64,000 nt of DNA, taken from Microvirga terricola. GTDB taxonomy: Bacteria > Pseudomonadota > Alphaproteobacteria > Rhizobiales > Beijerinckiaceae. A model generated the notes under the pieces. That model did not search any database. It saw only the letters and a program-made list of their open reading frames with translations, and was not told where the DNA came from. The position numbers were made by a program, and so were the translations under genes. Shown here piece after piece: positions 19,390 through 32,132 of this stretch. Each line of letters opens with the position of its first letter. The stretch's first letter is position 1. The DNA is taken from the NCBI RefSeq assembly GCF_011777495.1, contig NZ_JAATJS010000001.1, forward strand, positions 248,001 through 312,000, in the 5' to 3' direction.

Positions 19390-20168
19390 AACGGCCACAT
19401 TTCGGCGAAGGGCGACGAATCGCGTAATACGGTTTGCCGCGCAGGATTTAAACCCTGCCCGGCGGGGGAAGCACACGATGACAACCCGGGCCAGCTCTTC
19501 CAGGCGAGAGCGGCCTTTGCGGTCACGGTTGGCTCATATGTCGCCAAAGCCGCGACATAGCCATCATCCATCACGATCAGATGAACGAAAATTTCCGGAA
19601 GCGGCGCTTTTGCCGCACGCGCCGGAACAATGCGAAATCCGCCGCCGCGCCGCCGCTCCACGGACAGATGACGCGGATCGACCATCACCTCCCCCGTCAG
19701 CTTGAGCGCCGCCTCCTTGATGGACCAGAGGATCGTTTCCGCATGGCCTCGGCTGTCGGAAAGGCTTGGCAGGAGCTTTTGGTCTTCCTCCGCCAAGGCC
19801 GCCGAAAGAGCGTCAGGCGCATCAGTAAGGTGCTCGATATCCAGGCCGAGATCGAACCGCTGCGAAATGGCGATGAGAATCCGGTCGCCCGAATGGCTCA
19901 GGTTGAAAAAGGGGCCGTCGGAAAGAAAGGGCTTTCCCGAAGGTGCCGTTTCAAAGCGGAGGTCATCCGGGCTCAAGCCCGTCTCCTGCGCGAGAGCAAG
20001 GCGCAGCCCGCCACGGCCGAGGCAGTAGGAAAGACGCTCCGGCTGGAGACGCAGACGCGCAGCACGCTCCCGCTCCGCCTCGCTGGCGGTGCGGTCAAAG
20101 GCATCGAGGCAGGCAGAGATCAAGCTGTCGGCCGATCGACGACGATCGATTGTGTAGAGCGAGATCAC
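19365..20168 (-). CDS. 4'-phosphopantetheinyl transferase (Sfp-like)
   Basis: A 267-residue enzyme with the family motifs FNLSHSG, GLDIEH (108-113) for magnesium binding and WSIKEAALK (148-156). It moves phosphopantetheine from CoA onto the carrier-domain serine. Its start is a GTG; an earlier in-frame ATG is cut off by a stop. Its last codons overlap the start of the downstream Pls-type NRPS by 25 bp on the same strand, so the two are probably translationally coupled and the NRPS carrier domain is the likely client. The last 40 or so residues extend past the usual domain. Confidence 0.93.
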   Translation of the reverse strand: MISLYTIDRRRSADSLISACLDAFDRTASEAERERAARLRLQPERLSYCLGRGGLRLALAQETGLSPDDLRFETAPSGKPFLSDGPFFNLSHSGDRILIAISQRFDLGLDIEHLTDAPDALSAALAEEDQKLLPSLSDSRGHAETILWSIKEAALKLTGEVMVDPRHLSVERRRGGGFRIVPARAAKAPLPEIFVHLIVMDDGYVAALATYEPTVTAKAALAWKSWPGLSSCASPAGQGLNPARQTVLRDSSPFAEMWPLCPIPSAA

Positions 20169-20301
20169 GCGCAGAACTCCGCTCCCATGAGACCTGTTCA
20201 GCTGAACCTAAGGTAGCCGACATGAAGCAGCTATGAACGCCGCGACAGCGGTCAGTGTCAACTTTTCCCTATCTTCATGAAGCCTGGCCGAGGCGCCGGG
20301 C

Positions 20302-21342
20302 TCAGTTCACTCTCCGCTGGTCGGGCGCGGGGATGAACTCATCGTTGAAAACATCCTCGATCTTCGGCTTGTGCTTGTAGGCAACAGTCAGGCCGATCTG
20401 GTCGAGGGACCGGGCGAACCGATCCTTATCAATGCCGCCGAAGCCGTTTGCCTTGACCCAAGGGGTGAGCATGTTCTCGCTGAGCACCATCTTGAGGCGC
20501 TCCAGCTCCACATCCTTCTTGGCGACGTCATTGCGCTTGAGGACGGAATCGACCGCGCCCGCCGGATCCTTCACGGTGTCGCGAACGCCTTTCATGATGG
20601 CGCGCAGCAGGCCCTTCACGGCCTCCGGATTTTCCTTGGCGAACTTGTCCGAGACGATGACCGCGTTGCCATAGAGATCGACGCCGTAATCGCTCATGAG
20701 GAGAACCACGATGTCCTCCCCCGGAACGCCGCGTGACTTGAGATTGACGTAAGACGACATAGCGAAGCCGAAGACCGCATCGACCTCGCCCTGCGCCAGC
20801 ATCGGCTCACGCACGGGAAAGCCCACGTTCTCGAACTTCATGCTGGCATCGTCGATCTTGTTGACGGCCTTGAGGATCGGCCACTGCGCATAGGCGGCAT
20901 CAGCGGCTGGTGCGCCAAACCTCTTGCCCTGCAAGCTCGCCAGATCCTTCGTGATGCCGCGGCTTTTCCGGCCGATGATCGCGAAGGGCGGCCGGTCGTA
21001 CATCATCATAACGGCTTTGATGTCAGTTCCCGGATTCTCATCGCGGAAGCGGACGAGGGTGTTCACGTCGCCGAAGCCGGCATCGTAAGCACCCGACGCA
21101 ACTCGCGTGATCGGCTCGCGCGATCCGGCCGCCGGTTCGATGGTCACATCGAGGCCCTCGGCCGCGAAATAGCCCTTGTCGAGCGCAACTGCGAAGGGAG
21201 CTGCCGGTCCCTCCCAGCGCCAGTCCAGACTGAAGCGCACCGGTGTTTGCGCCTGCGCAGCCCCCAAGCCGGCAAGAAAAACCGTGCCCGCAACCACGCC
21301 CCTGATCCACCCTCGGGCTCGCATCGCACGATCGCCGATCAT
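20302..21342 (-). CDS. ABC transporter substrate-binding protein (NMT1/THI5-like)
   Basis: A 346-residue periplasmic binding protein. The start at 21342 has AGAGGTGA 5 nt upstream and gives a standard signal peptide (MIGDRAMRARGWIRG, then a hydrophobic stretch ending AAQAQ). The mature part (VRFSLDWRWEGPAAPFAVALDKGYFAAEGLDV) has the NMT1/SsuA/ThiY signature: sulfonates, pyrimidine precursors or nitrile-like small organics. No permease or ATPase gene of an ABC importer is beside it, so it is an orphan that must rely on components encoded elsewhere. Ligand unknown. Confidence 0.87.
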   Translation of the reverse strand: MIGDRAMRARGWIRGVVAGTVFLAGLGAAQAQTPVRFSLDWRWEGPAAPFAVALDKGYFAAEGLDVTIEPAAGSREPITRVASGAYDAGFGDVNTLVRFRDENPGTDIKAVMMMYDRPPFAIIGRKSRGITKDLASLQGKRFGAPAADAAYAQWPILKAVNKIDDASMKFENVGFPVREPMLAQGEVDAVFGFAMSSYVNLKSRGVPGEDIVVLLMSDYGVDLYGNAVIVSDKFAKENPEAVKGLLRAIMKGVRDTVKDPAGAVDSVLKRNDVAKKDVELERLKMVLSENMLTPWVKANGFGGIDKDRFARSLDQIGLTVAYKHKPKIEDVFNDEFIPAPDQRRVN

Positions 21343-21631
21343 CTCGTCACCTCTTCGTCTCCGGCCGCTGGCACTCGGGGACCCTGCAGGCCTCTCGGCA
21401 ATTTCGCGCCATCGTCCCGAAACCTTGTTCATGCAAGCAGAAGGGCGGATTGCGTCAAGTCCCTCCTTTCAGCTTTAACGGGCCTTGGCCGCAAAAGGTG
21501 CCGTCGCGCCCTTGACGCCGGCAGTCCAGGTTCCCATGTCAGCGCCGTCGGTGACCGGGCCCCTCTGGCGAGTGCTTCAAAAGCCTCGCGATGTCGGAAC
21601 CGACAAGGTTCAACGTCAACGGGTTCGGTCA

Positions 21632-22627
21632 ATGCTCGAAGTCCTGCTGCTCAGCTGGCTCGGCAAGCCTCTTTGGATGTGGCTTGCTTTTATCTTTATC
21701 GTCATCTCCCTTCTCGCCCTCGATCTCGGCGTCCTCAATCGCAAGGACCATGAAATCGGCGTGCGCGAGAGCCTTGTCATGAGCGCGTTCTACATCGCGC
21801 TCGGTCTGCTCTTCGGCGGCTGGCTCTGGTGGAGCTTGGGTGCCGATGCCGGCATCAACTACCTCACCGGCTTCGCGCTGGAAAAAGCGCTCGCGATGGA
21901 CAACGTGTTCGTCATCGCGATGATCTTCGGCTTCTTCGCCGTGCCGCGCGCCTATCAACATCGGGTGCTGTTCTGGGGCATTTTTGGCGTCATCGTGCTG
22001 CGCGCGTTGATGATCGGTTTCGGCGCGGCGGCCATCGCCCAATTCTCCTGGATTCTTTATGTTTTCGCGCTCTTCCTGATCGCGACGGGCGTCAAGATGC
22101 TCGTCTTCGCGGATAAGACGCACGACATCGCGCAGAACCCGGTGCTGCGTTTCATGCGCCGCCACTTCAACATGACGGACCAGATGCACGGCCACAGCTT
22201 CTTCACCAAGCTGCCGCATGCGACGAGCGGCAAGCCTGCCTGGTTCATGACGCCCCTGCTTCTGGCGCTCGTGCTCATCGAGATCGCGGACGTGATCTTT
22301 GCGGTCGACTCCGTGCCGGCGATCTTCGCCATCACGACCGATCCGTTCATCGTCTACACGTCAAACATTTTCGCGATTTTGGGCCTGCGCGCGCTCTACT
22401 TCGCGCTCGCGGCGATGGTGCACCGCTTCGACTATCTCAAATACGCGCTCGCGGTGGTGCTGATCTTCATTGGCGCCAAAATCTTCGTCGCCGATGCCTT
22501 TGGCCTGGCGAAGATCCCCGCCGTCATCTCGCTTAGCGTCACCTTCGGCATCCTCGCAGCAGGCGTGCTGTGGAGCCTGTGGAAGACGAAGGGCGAGGAG
22601 CCTGAAACGAAGCGGGTGACCGGATAA
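21632..22627 (+). CDS. TerC/Alx family integral membrane protein
   Basis: A 331-residue membrane protein with about eight or nine helices and the acidic TerC signature ALEKALAMDNVFV followed later by the ADVIFAVDSVPAIFAIT segment, as in Alx/TerC proteins linked to manganese export and co-translocational metal loading of secreted enzymes. An earlier in-frame start at 21485 would add 49 hydrophilic residues with no similarity to the family, so the ATG at 21632 just before the first helix is chosen. The long leader has no recognisable yybP-ykoY manganese riboswitch. Confidence 0.9.
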   Translation: MLEVLLLSWLGKPLWMWLAFIFIVISLLALDLGVLNRKDHEIGVRESLVMSAFYIALGLLFGGWLWWSLGADAGINYLTGFALEKALAMDNVFVIAMIFGFFAVPRAYQHRVLFWGIFGVIVLRALMIGFGAAAIAQFSWILYVFALFLIATGVKMLVFADKTHDIAQNPVLRFMRRHFNMTDQMHGHSFFTKLPHATSGKPAWFMTPLLLALVLIEIADVIFAVDSVPAIFAITTDPFIVYTSNIFAILGLRALYFALAAMVHRFDYLKYALAVVLIFIGAKIFVADAFGLAKIPAVISLSVTFGILAAGVLWSLWKTKGEEPETKRVTG

Positions 22628-22635
22628 AGACGTGG

Positions 22636-22658
22636 ATGGCCGGATCACATCCGGCCAT
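22636..22658. terminator. Perfect hairpin between terC-like and lrp-like genes
   Basis: The 10-bp arms ATGGCCGGAT / ATCCGGCCAT with a 3-nt CAC loop lie between the converging genes. There is no T-run, so it is an inefficient intrinsic terminator at best. The arms resemble the core of the dispersed palindromes at 26761 and 38127, so it may be a reduced copy of that repeat. Confidence 0.5.
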
Positions 22659-22672
22659 GACGCTCTGATGGG

Positions 22673-23134
22673 TTAAACCGGCAGCAAGCCGTCGCTCTTC
22701 ACCTCCTCCATCACCGCGTAGGTGCGGGTTTCCTTCACGCCCGGCAAGGCGAGGAGGATTTCGCCTAGGAAACGGCGATAGGCGGCCATGTCGGCGACGC
22801 GGGTTTTGACGAGGTAGTCAAACCCGCCTGCCACCATGTGGCACTCCAACACCTCCGGCGCGCGCCGCACAGCTTCCGCGAATTTTTCGAAGACGTCGGG
22901 CGTGGTCTTGTCGAGGGAGACCTCCACAAAGACCAAAAGCTCCAGCCCGAGCCGGTGCGGATCGAGCCGGGCGCCGAAGCCCGCGATATACCCCTCCCGC
23001 TGCAGACGCTTGACGCGCTCGCCGGTCGAGGTCGGCGACAGGCCGACTTTTTCGGCCAGGTCCACGGTGGCGATGCGGCCATCGTTCTGGAGGAACTTTA
23101 GGATCTTACGATCAATCCGGTCAATTTCCGTCAT
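22673..23134 (-). CDS. Lrp/AsnC family transcriptional regulator, probable PutR
   Basis: A 153-residue regulator: N-terminal winged helix-turn-helix (IDRKILKFLQNDGRIATVDL to ERVKRLQREGYI), then a RAM ligand-binding domain with VAGGFDYLVKTRV. It is divergent from putA across 110 bp. In alphaproteobacteria such a regulator (PutR) binds that gap and activates putA when proline is present, because these short PutA proteins lack their own DNA-binding domain. The proline role is an inference from position, but a strong one. Confidence 0.9.
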   Translation of the reverse strand: MTEIDRIDRKILKFLQNDGRIATVDLAEKVGLSPTSTGERVKRLQREGYIAGFGARLDPHRLGLELLVFVEVSLDKTTPDVFEKFAEAVRRAPEVLECHMVAGGFDYLVKTRVADMAAYRRFLGEILLALPGVKETRTYAVMEEVKSDGLLPV

Positions 23135-23244
23135 TATCCCGGCTCATTGGCTCTTTGACCCTCGTTTATAAGGTGCAACGGGAAAGATTGCCATCGAAAC
23201 ACGGTAATGCGCCTCTTATATTCCCCAAAACACCGGAGGAATTC

Positions 23245-26200
23245 ATGGCCCAAACTGCAACCGCTCCCCTGCCCTTCAACCCGCCCTATGCGGAAGACGA
23301 CGCCATCATCGCCGCGCGCCTTCTCGAACAATCTCGGCTTTCACCGGAACGGGAGCGGCAGGTCGATAAGCGGGCGCGGCGACTGATCGAGGCGATCCGC
23401 GAGAAGGGTGGCGGCCTTGGCGGTGTCGAGGAGATGCTGCGGGAATACGCACTCTCCACCAAGGAGGGCCTCGCCCTCATGGTTCTGGCCGAAGCCTTGC
23501 TGCGCGTGCCGGATGCCGCCACCGCCGACCGGCTGATCGAGGACAAGCTCGGCCAGGCCGACTTTGCAGGACACGAGCCGAAATCCGACGCCTTCCTCGT
23601 GTCGGCCTCCGCCTGGGCGCTCGGCATCACCGCGCGTATCATTCAGCCGGGCGAAACGCCGGAAGGCATTTTGCGCCAACTCACCAAGCGCCTCGGCCTG
23701 CCGGTCGTGCGCACGGCGACGCGTCAGGCCATGCGCGTGATGGGCGACCACTTCGTGCTCGGCCAGACCATTGAAGAAGCATTGAAGCGCGCAAGCTCCA
23801 GCAAGGGCCGGCTCTATCGTTATTCCTTCGACATGTTGGGCGAAGGAGCCCGCACGGCGGACGATGCGCGCCGCTATTTCGATTCTTACGCGTCGGCCAT
23901 CGACGCCATCGGCCAATCGGCGGGCAACGAGCCTCTGCCGAACCGCCCCGGTATCTCGGTGAAGCTTTCCGCCCTTCACCCGCGTTACGAGGCGACGAGC
24001 CGCGAGCGCGTGATGCGCGAACTGGTTCCGGCCGTGATCGAACTGGCGCAAAAAGCTAAAGGCTACGACCTCAACTTCACCATCGACGCAGAAGAGGCAG
24101 ATCGCCTCGAACTGTCGCTGGAGGTGATCGACGCCGTGCTTGCCGACCCGTCTCTGGCGGGTTGGAGCGGTTTCGGCCTCGCCATTCAGGGCTATCAGAA
24201 ACGCGCCGGCGCGGTAATCGATGCGATTGCCGCCATGGCCGAGCGCCATGATCAGCGCATGATGGTGCGCCTCGTGAAGGGCGCTTACTGGGACACGGAA
24301 GTGAAGCGTGCGCAGGAGCGCGGGCTTGACGATTATCCGGTCTTCACCCGCAAGGCGATGACGGACCTGAATTACGTCGCTTGCGCCGAAAAACTTCTGG
24401 CGCTTCGCCCGCGCATCTATCCGCAGTTCGCCACCCACAACGCGCTCACCGTCGCCTCGATCATCGAGCGCGCGGGCGGCACGGAGGGTTACGAATTCCA
24501 GCGCCTGCACGGCATGGGCGAAGCGCTCTATGCGCGCCTGCTCGAAGATGAACCGACGCTCGCCTGCCGCGCCTATGCGCCGGTCGGCGGCCATCGCGAT
24601 CTGTTGGCCTATCTCGTGCGGCGGCTGTTGGAGAACGGCGCGAACTCCTCCTTCGTCTCCGTCGCCGCCGATCCTGACGTTCCGGTCGAAACACTTTTGA
24701 AAAGGCCCGCCGATATCATCATGTCGCCCGATCACGCACGACACCCCAAGTTGCCCCTGCCCCGCGATCTTTTCGGCAAGGAACGCGCGAATTCCGACGG
24801 CGTGGAGTTCGGCAACCGCGACGCGCTCGAAGCGCTTCTCGGCGAAATAACGCAAGGCGCGCGCCAATCCTACAAGGCCGAACCGTTGATCGACGGAAAG
24901 TCCGCACCGGGAGAGGCCCGCCCCGTCATCAGCCCCATCGACGGAGCGACAGTTGCCGGTGAGGTTTTAGAAGCGTCCGCCGATGTCGCCGACCGTGCCA
25001 TCGCCGCCGCCCGCGCGGGCTTTGCCCCGTGGAGTGACACGGACGCCAAGACGCGCGCAGCCGCTTTGGAGCGCGCGGCGGATCTGCTCGAAGCAGAGCG
25101 CGGCGCGTTCCTGCATCTTTTGCAGATCGAAGCAGGCAAGACGCTCGACGATGCGATGTCCGAAGTGCGCGAGGCGGTCGATTTCTGCCGCTACTACGCC
25201 GCGCAAGGACAAAAGCTCTTCGGTGCGGATGAGCCGATGCCGGGCCCCACCGGCGAGAGCAATGCGCTGCGCATGCGCGGACGCGGTGTGTTCGTCGCGA
25301 TCTCGCCCTGGAATTTCCCGCTCGCGATCTTCCTCGGTCAAGTGTCGGCCGCGCTGATGGCCGGCAATGCCGTCGTGGCAAAACCTGCCGAGCAGACGCC
25401 GCTGATTGCAGCGCTCGCCGTGCGCCTTCTGCACGAGGCTGGCGTGCCCACATCCGCGCTGCACTTCGTGCCCGGCGACGGACGCATCGGCGCGCAACTT
25501 GTCGAGAACAAGCACGTGGCGGGCGTCGTCTTCACCGGCTCGACGGAGGTCGCACGCATCATCAACCGCACGCTTGCGGCAAAGAACGGCCCCATCGTTC
25601 CGCTGATCGCGGAAACCGGCGGCATCAATGCGATGATCGTGGATGCGACCGCCTTGCCCGAGCAGGTAGCCGACGATGTCGTGACCTCCGCGTTCCGTTC
25701 GGCCGGTCAGCGCTGCTCGGCGCTTCGCCTGCTCTGCGTGCAGGACGATGTGGCCGACCGCATGATCGAGATGATTTCCGGAAATGCGCGCGAATTGAAG
25801 CTCGGCGACCCGCGCGAGATTTCGACTCACGTGGGCCCGGTGATCGACGGGGAAGCGAAGGACAGGCTCGACGCACATGTGCGCACCATGAAGTCCGGTG
25901 CGAAGGTGCACTATGCGGGCGATGCGCCCGCGACCGGCACCTATGTCGCGCCGCACATCTTCGAGCTCGAGAGCCCGAAGGCGCTCAAGGAAGAGGTGTT
26001 CGGCCCCATTCTGCACGTGGTGCGCTACAAGTCCGGCCAGCTCGATGACGTGCTGGAGGCCATCGATGCGACGGGCTATGGCTTGACGCTTGGCGTGCAC
26101 TCGCGCATCGACGCCACTGTGAACCACATCGTGGATCGTCTGGCGGTCGGCAATGTTTATGTGAACCGCAACATGATCGGCGCCGTGGTCGGTGTGCAGC

Positions 26201-26343
26201 CCTTCGGCGGACATGGCCTGTCGGGCACGGGACCGAAGGCTGGCGGACCGCACTATCTGCTGCGGTTCGCCACCGAGCAGACCGTGACGATCAACACGGC
26301 GGCGGCGGGCGGAAACGCCAACCTGATCGCGATGGGAGAATAA
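23245..26343 (+). CDS. putA: Bifunctional proline dehydrogenase / glutamate semialdehyde dehydrogenase
   Basis: A 1032-residue enzyme that oxidises proline to glutamate in two steps. The first half holds the FAD-dependent proline dehydrogenase barrel (GISVKLSALHPRYE, the LVKGAYWDTEVKRAQ motif); the second half is an aldehyde dehydrogenase with ETGG and the catalytic Cys in AGQRCSALR. The N-terminal ribbon-helix-helix DNA-binding domain of E. coli PutA is absent, as in short type A PutAs. The ATG at 23245 is chosen: GGAGGA lies 4 nt before it and the upstream extension is non-conserved. Followed at once by an ACT protein gene. Confidence 0.95.
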   Translation: MAQTATAPLPFNPPYAEDDAIIAARLLEQSRLSPERERQVDKRARRLIEAIREKGGGLGGVEEMLREYALSTKEGLALMVLAEALLRVPDAATADRLIEDKLGQADFAGHEPKSDAFLVSASAWALGITARIIQPGETPEGILRQLTKRLGLPVVRTATRQAMRVMGDHFVLGQTIEEALKRASSSKGRLYRYSFDMLGEGARTADDARRYFDSYASAIDAIGQSAGNEPLPNRPGISVKLSALHPRYEATSRERVMRELVPAVIELAQKAKGYDLNFTIDAEEADRLELSLEVIDAVLADPSLAGWSGFGLAIQGYQKRAGAVIDAIAAMAERHDQRMMVRLVKGAYWDTEVKRAQERGLDDYPVFTRKAMTDLNYVACAEKLLALRPRIYPQFATHNALTVASIIERAGGTEGYEFQRLHGMGEALYARLLEDEPTLACRAYAPVGGHRDLLAYLVRRLLENGANSSFVSVAADPDVPVETLLKRPADIIMSPDHARHPKLPLPRDLFGKERANSDGVEFGNRDALEALLGEITQGARQSYKAEPLIDGKSAPGEARPVISPIDGATVAGEVLEASADVADRAIAAARAGFAPWSDTDAKTRAAALERAADLLEAERGAFLHLLQIEAGKTLDDAMSEVREAVDFCRYYAAQGQKLFGADEPMPGPTGESNALRMRGRGVFVAISPWNFPLAIFLGQVSAALMAGNAVVAKPAEQTPLIAALAVRLLHEAGVPTSALHFVPGDGRIGAQLVENKHVAGVVFTGSTEVARIINRTLAAKNGPIVPLIAETGGINAMIVDATALPEQVADDVVTSAFRSAGQRCSALRLLCVQDDVADRMIEMISGNARELKLGDPREISTHVGPVIDGEAKDRLDAHVRTMKSGAKVHYAGDAPATGTYVAPHIFELESPKALKEEVFGPILHVVRYKSGQLDDVLEAIDATGYGLTLGVHSRIDATVNHIVDRLAVGNVYVNRNMIGAVVGVQPFGGHGLSGTGPKAGGPHYLLRFATEQTVTINTAAAGGNANLIAMGE

Positions 26344-26344
26344 G

Positions 26345-26749
26345 GTGACGGGCGAGACGGATCTTCAAAGGCTCATCGCCTCGATGACGCCTGTCCTCAC
26401 GCCCGGCACTTATGTTTTCGCCACTCTCGATGCTCCGTCGCTGGAGCTTGTCGCATCCGCCCTCATGCTCTTTCGCGAGGATGAGGGCGTGACACTGATC
26501 GTTCCGCAGGCCCTCGCCGAGGCGCACGGCCTCAAGGTGATCTATCCCTGCCGCTGCATCACGCTGTCGATTCACTCGTCTCTGGAAGCCGTCGGCTTTC
26601 TGGCGGCCGTGACGGCCGCACTGGCGAAGGCGGGGATTGGCGTGAACCCTGTCTCCGCCTTCTTTCACGATCACCTGTTCATTGCGGATGATCGGGCTGA
26701 GGAGGCGATGGTGATTCTGCGGGCGTTGTCGGCGCAGGCGCGCCCTTAA
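26345..26749 (+). CDS. ACT domain-containing protein
   Basis: A 134-residue protein with two ACT-like halves (LVASALMLFREDEGVTLIV and SIHSSLEAVGFLAAVTAALAK), similar to the uncharacterised small ACT proteins (DUF2241 type). ACT domains bind amino acids and regulate metabolism. The start is a GTG, 1 nt after the putA stop, so it is translationally coupled to proline oxidation; a sensor role for proline or glutamate is possible but not shown. No enzymatic domain is attached. Confidence 0.8.
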   Translation: MTGETDLQRLIASMTPVLTPGTYVFATLDAPSLELVASALMLFREDEGVTLIVPQALAEAHGLKVIYPCRCITLSIHSSLEAVGFLAAVTAALAKAGIGVNPVSAFFHDHLFIADDRAEEAMVILRALSAQARP

Positions 26750-26760
26750 CCGATCCGCCC

Positions 26761-26845
26761 TTGTCATCACGGGCTTGCCCCGGTGATCCCGATCCGTGGA
26801 GCACTTTTCTCATCGAGATGGCCGAGACAGGCCCGGCCATGACAA
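26761..26845. repeat. Dispersed palindromic repeat, copy after the ACT gene
   Basis: An 85-bp element with terminal inverted repeats TTGTCAT (26761-26767) and ATGACAA (26839-26845) and inner hairpins built from CACGGGCTTGCCCCGGTGAT and ATGGCCGAGACAGGCCCGGCCAT. It is clearly the same family as the copy at 38127-38215. Confidence 0.8.
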
Positions 26846-26884
26846 CGGGGTGCGGGAGATCCGTTCGAGATTCAGGCCCAAAAC

Positions 26885-26913
26885 AAAAAACCCGGCTCGA
26901 AGCCGGGTTTTTT
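26885..26913. terminator. Bidirectional terminator after atpC
   Basis: The stem AAAAAACCCGGCT / AGCCGGGTTTTTT with a CGA triloop ends the ATP synthase operon on the minus strand (6 nt after the atpC stop) and the putA-ACT unit on the plus strand. Confidence 0.93.
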
Positions 26914-26918
26914 CAAAC

Positions 26919-27320
26919 TCAGTAGTTCAGCGCCGCCTTGGCTTCGCGCAATTGCGCGATCGCTGATTCGGCCGCGTGTTTCGCGGCGAGGTCGTTGGTG
27001 GCGTCGTAGGCCATTTCAGCCTGGAGGATTTCCTTGTCCAGGATTTCCTGGGTCAGTTCCTCGGCCGGAAGGGCGCGCTGGGCCAGTACGGTCAGGCTGT
27101 TCTGGCCGATATCGGCGAAACCGCCGCGAACCAGGACGCGCTTGCCGTTGCCGGGCTTGTCCGTGATGACCAAAAACCCGGTCTTCAGGGTCGCCATCAG
27201 CGGCGCGTGCCCTGAAAGAACCGTCACATCACCATCGGCTGCGGGCAGAACCACCGCATCGACTTGCCCTGAGAACAGTACGCGCTCGGGCGAGACGAGT
27301 TCGAAATTGAAGGTAGCCAT
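26919..27320 (-). CDS. atpC: F1F0 ATP synthase subunit epsilon
   Basis: A 133-residue subunit with the N-terminal beta-sandwich (FNFELVSPERVLFSGQVDAVV, AADGDVTVLSGHAPLM) and a short helical C-terminus. It is part of the F1 central stalk and inhibits wasteful ATP hydrolysis. Last gene of atpHAGDC; a 106-bp gap with a GC-rich hairpin separates it from atpD, which is long compared with the other gaps in this operon. Full length. Confidence 0.96.
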   Translation of the reverse strand: MATFNFELVSPERVLFSGQVDAVVLPAADGDVTVLSGHAPLMATLKTGFLVITDKPGNGKRVLVRGGFADIGQNSLTVLAQRALPAEELTQEILDKEILQAEMAYDATNDLAAKHAAESAIAQLREAKAALNY

Positions 27321-27385
27321 TTGAGCTCCTCGTCACCCTATCCGCCGGGAACGACGACGCGGGACGTTTGGGGAGGCGCACGATG

Positions 27386-27411
27386 CCGGACCGCGGCGAC
27401 CCGCGGCCCGG
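27386..27411 (-). other. Intercistronic hairpin between atpD and atpC
   Basis: CCGGACCGCGG and CCGCGGCCCGG can pair (one mismatch) around a CGAC loop. With no T-run it is unlikely to terminate fully; it may stabilise the atpD transcript or lower atpC expression. Confidence 0.5.
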
Positions 27412-27426
27412 AAAAGCACTTTTGAA

Positions 27427-29773
<2,347 letters not shown>

Positions 29774-29810
29774 CGAGCGGCCCTACCCTCTCCGGAATTC
29801 CGGCTGGATC

Positions 29811-31339
<1,529 letters not shown>

Positions 31340-31340
<1 letters not shown>

Positions 31341-31912
31341 CAGCGGACCTCTTTCATCGCTAGACGAATGGAATTGAGTTTGGTGCGCACCGAAGCGTCC
31401 ACCATGCGGGAGCCCATCTTCACGATGAGACCGCCGATGAGGCTCGGGTCGATCTTGACGTCGAGTGCGACGTCAGCCTTGGCGACCTCGCGCAAAGTCG
31501 CCTTGATTTCGGTCATGACCTGGTCGGAAGGAGCCTCCGCCAGAACCACCTGGGCCTTCACGATGCCCTTCGCGTCGGCGACGAGGTCGCCATAGGCGCG
31601 GATCATGTCCGGCAGCGCGAAGAGACGGCGCTTGGAAGCGACCAGGCGAATGAAATTGCCAGCAAGACCGGAAATGCCGGCCTTGTCGAGAAGGGCGCCC
31701 ACGGCTGCCGCCTGCTCTTCCGCCGTGAAGACGGGGTTGCGGATCAGGCGCTGCAGGTCGGCGCTGCCATCGATGAGCTTGCCGAAGCGGTCGAGGTCGC
31801 CGGCGACGGCGTCGACCGACTTCGCTTCCTGAGCGAGTTCGAACAGCGCCGAAGCGTAACGGAGGGCTACACCCGACAGGAGGGGTCCTTCTTGCGAACC
31901 GCTTTGCGCCAC
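31340..31912 (-). CDS. atpH: F1F0 ATP synthase subunit delta
   Basis: A 190-residue stator subunit (OSCP homologue) holding F1 to the peripheral stalk. The helical N-domain starts [17 protein letters not shown] and the C-terminal signature [19 protein letters not shown] is intact. I place the start at a GTG (31912), giving the usual opening (M)[13 protein letters not shown]; a TTG 57 nt upstream would add a non-conserved tail. First gene of the atpHAGDC operon; the a, b, b' and c subunits are encoded elsewhere, as is usual in this order. Confidence 0.93.
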
Positions 31913-32044
31913 GTCAACGTCTCTCTCAAGTCTCACGAGGTTCGAACCGGCTGAAGCCTCGGGATACAAGGCTTGCGGGAACCCCGTCAGGTCGGTGGAA
32001 ATGAGCCATCAGGCGGGAACCTTCTCCGCCCGTCAGGCGGGGGT

Positions 32045-32073
32045 GGACTAGCATGGGAATTTCGCATGTGCAA
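32045..32073 (-). promoter_or_regulatory. Possible promoter of the atpHAGDC operon
   Basis: On the minus strand TTGCAC (-35, 32068-32073), a 17-bp spacer and TAGTCC (-10, 32045-32050) lie about 130 bp before the atpH start. The -10 is a weak match, so this is a candidate only. The rest of the 220-bp gap shows GC-rich CCGCCTGA repeats (around 32008-32040) but no known element. Confidence 0.4.
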
Positions 32074-32132
32074 GGCGAGCCCCGCCAAGTTTTCGCCAAG
32101 ATTTGGGAGACGCGCCAAAACGCCCCAAAGGC

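Noticed and set aside
21433..21631. Manganese riboswitch (yybP-ykoY) before the TerC/Alx gene
   Set aside because: The two conserved loop sequences of that class are not present in the leader, and I could not fold the region into its shape.
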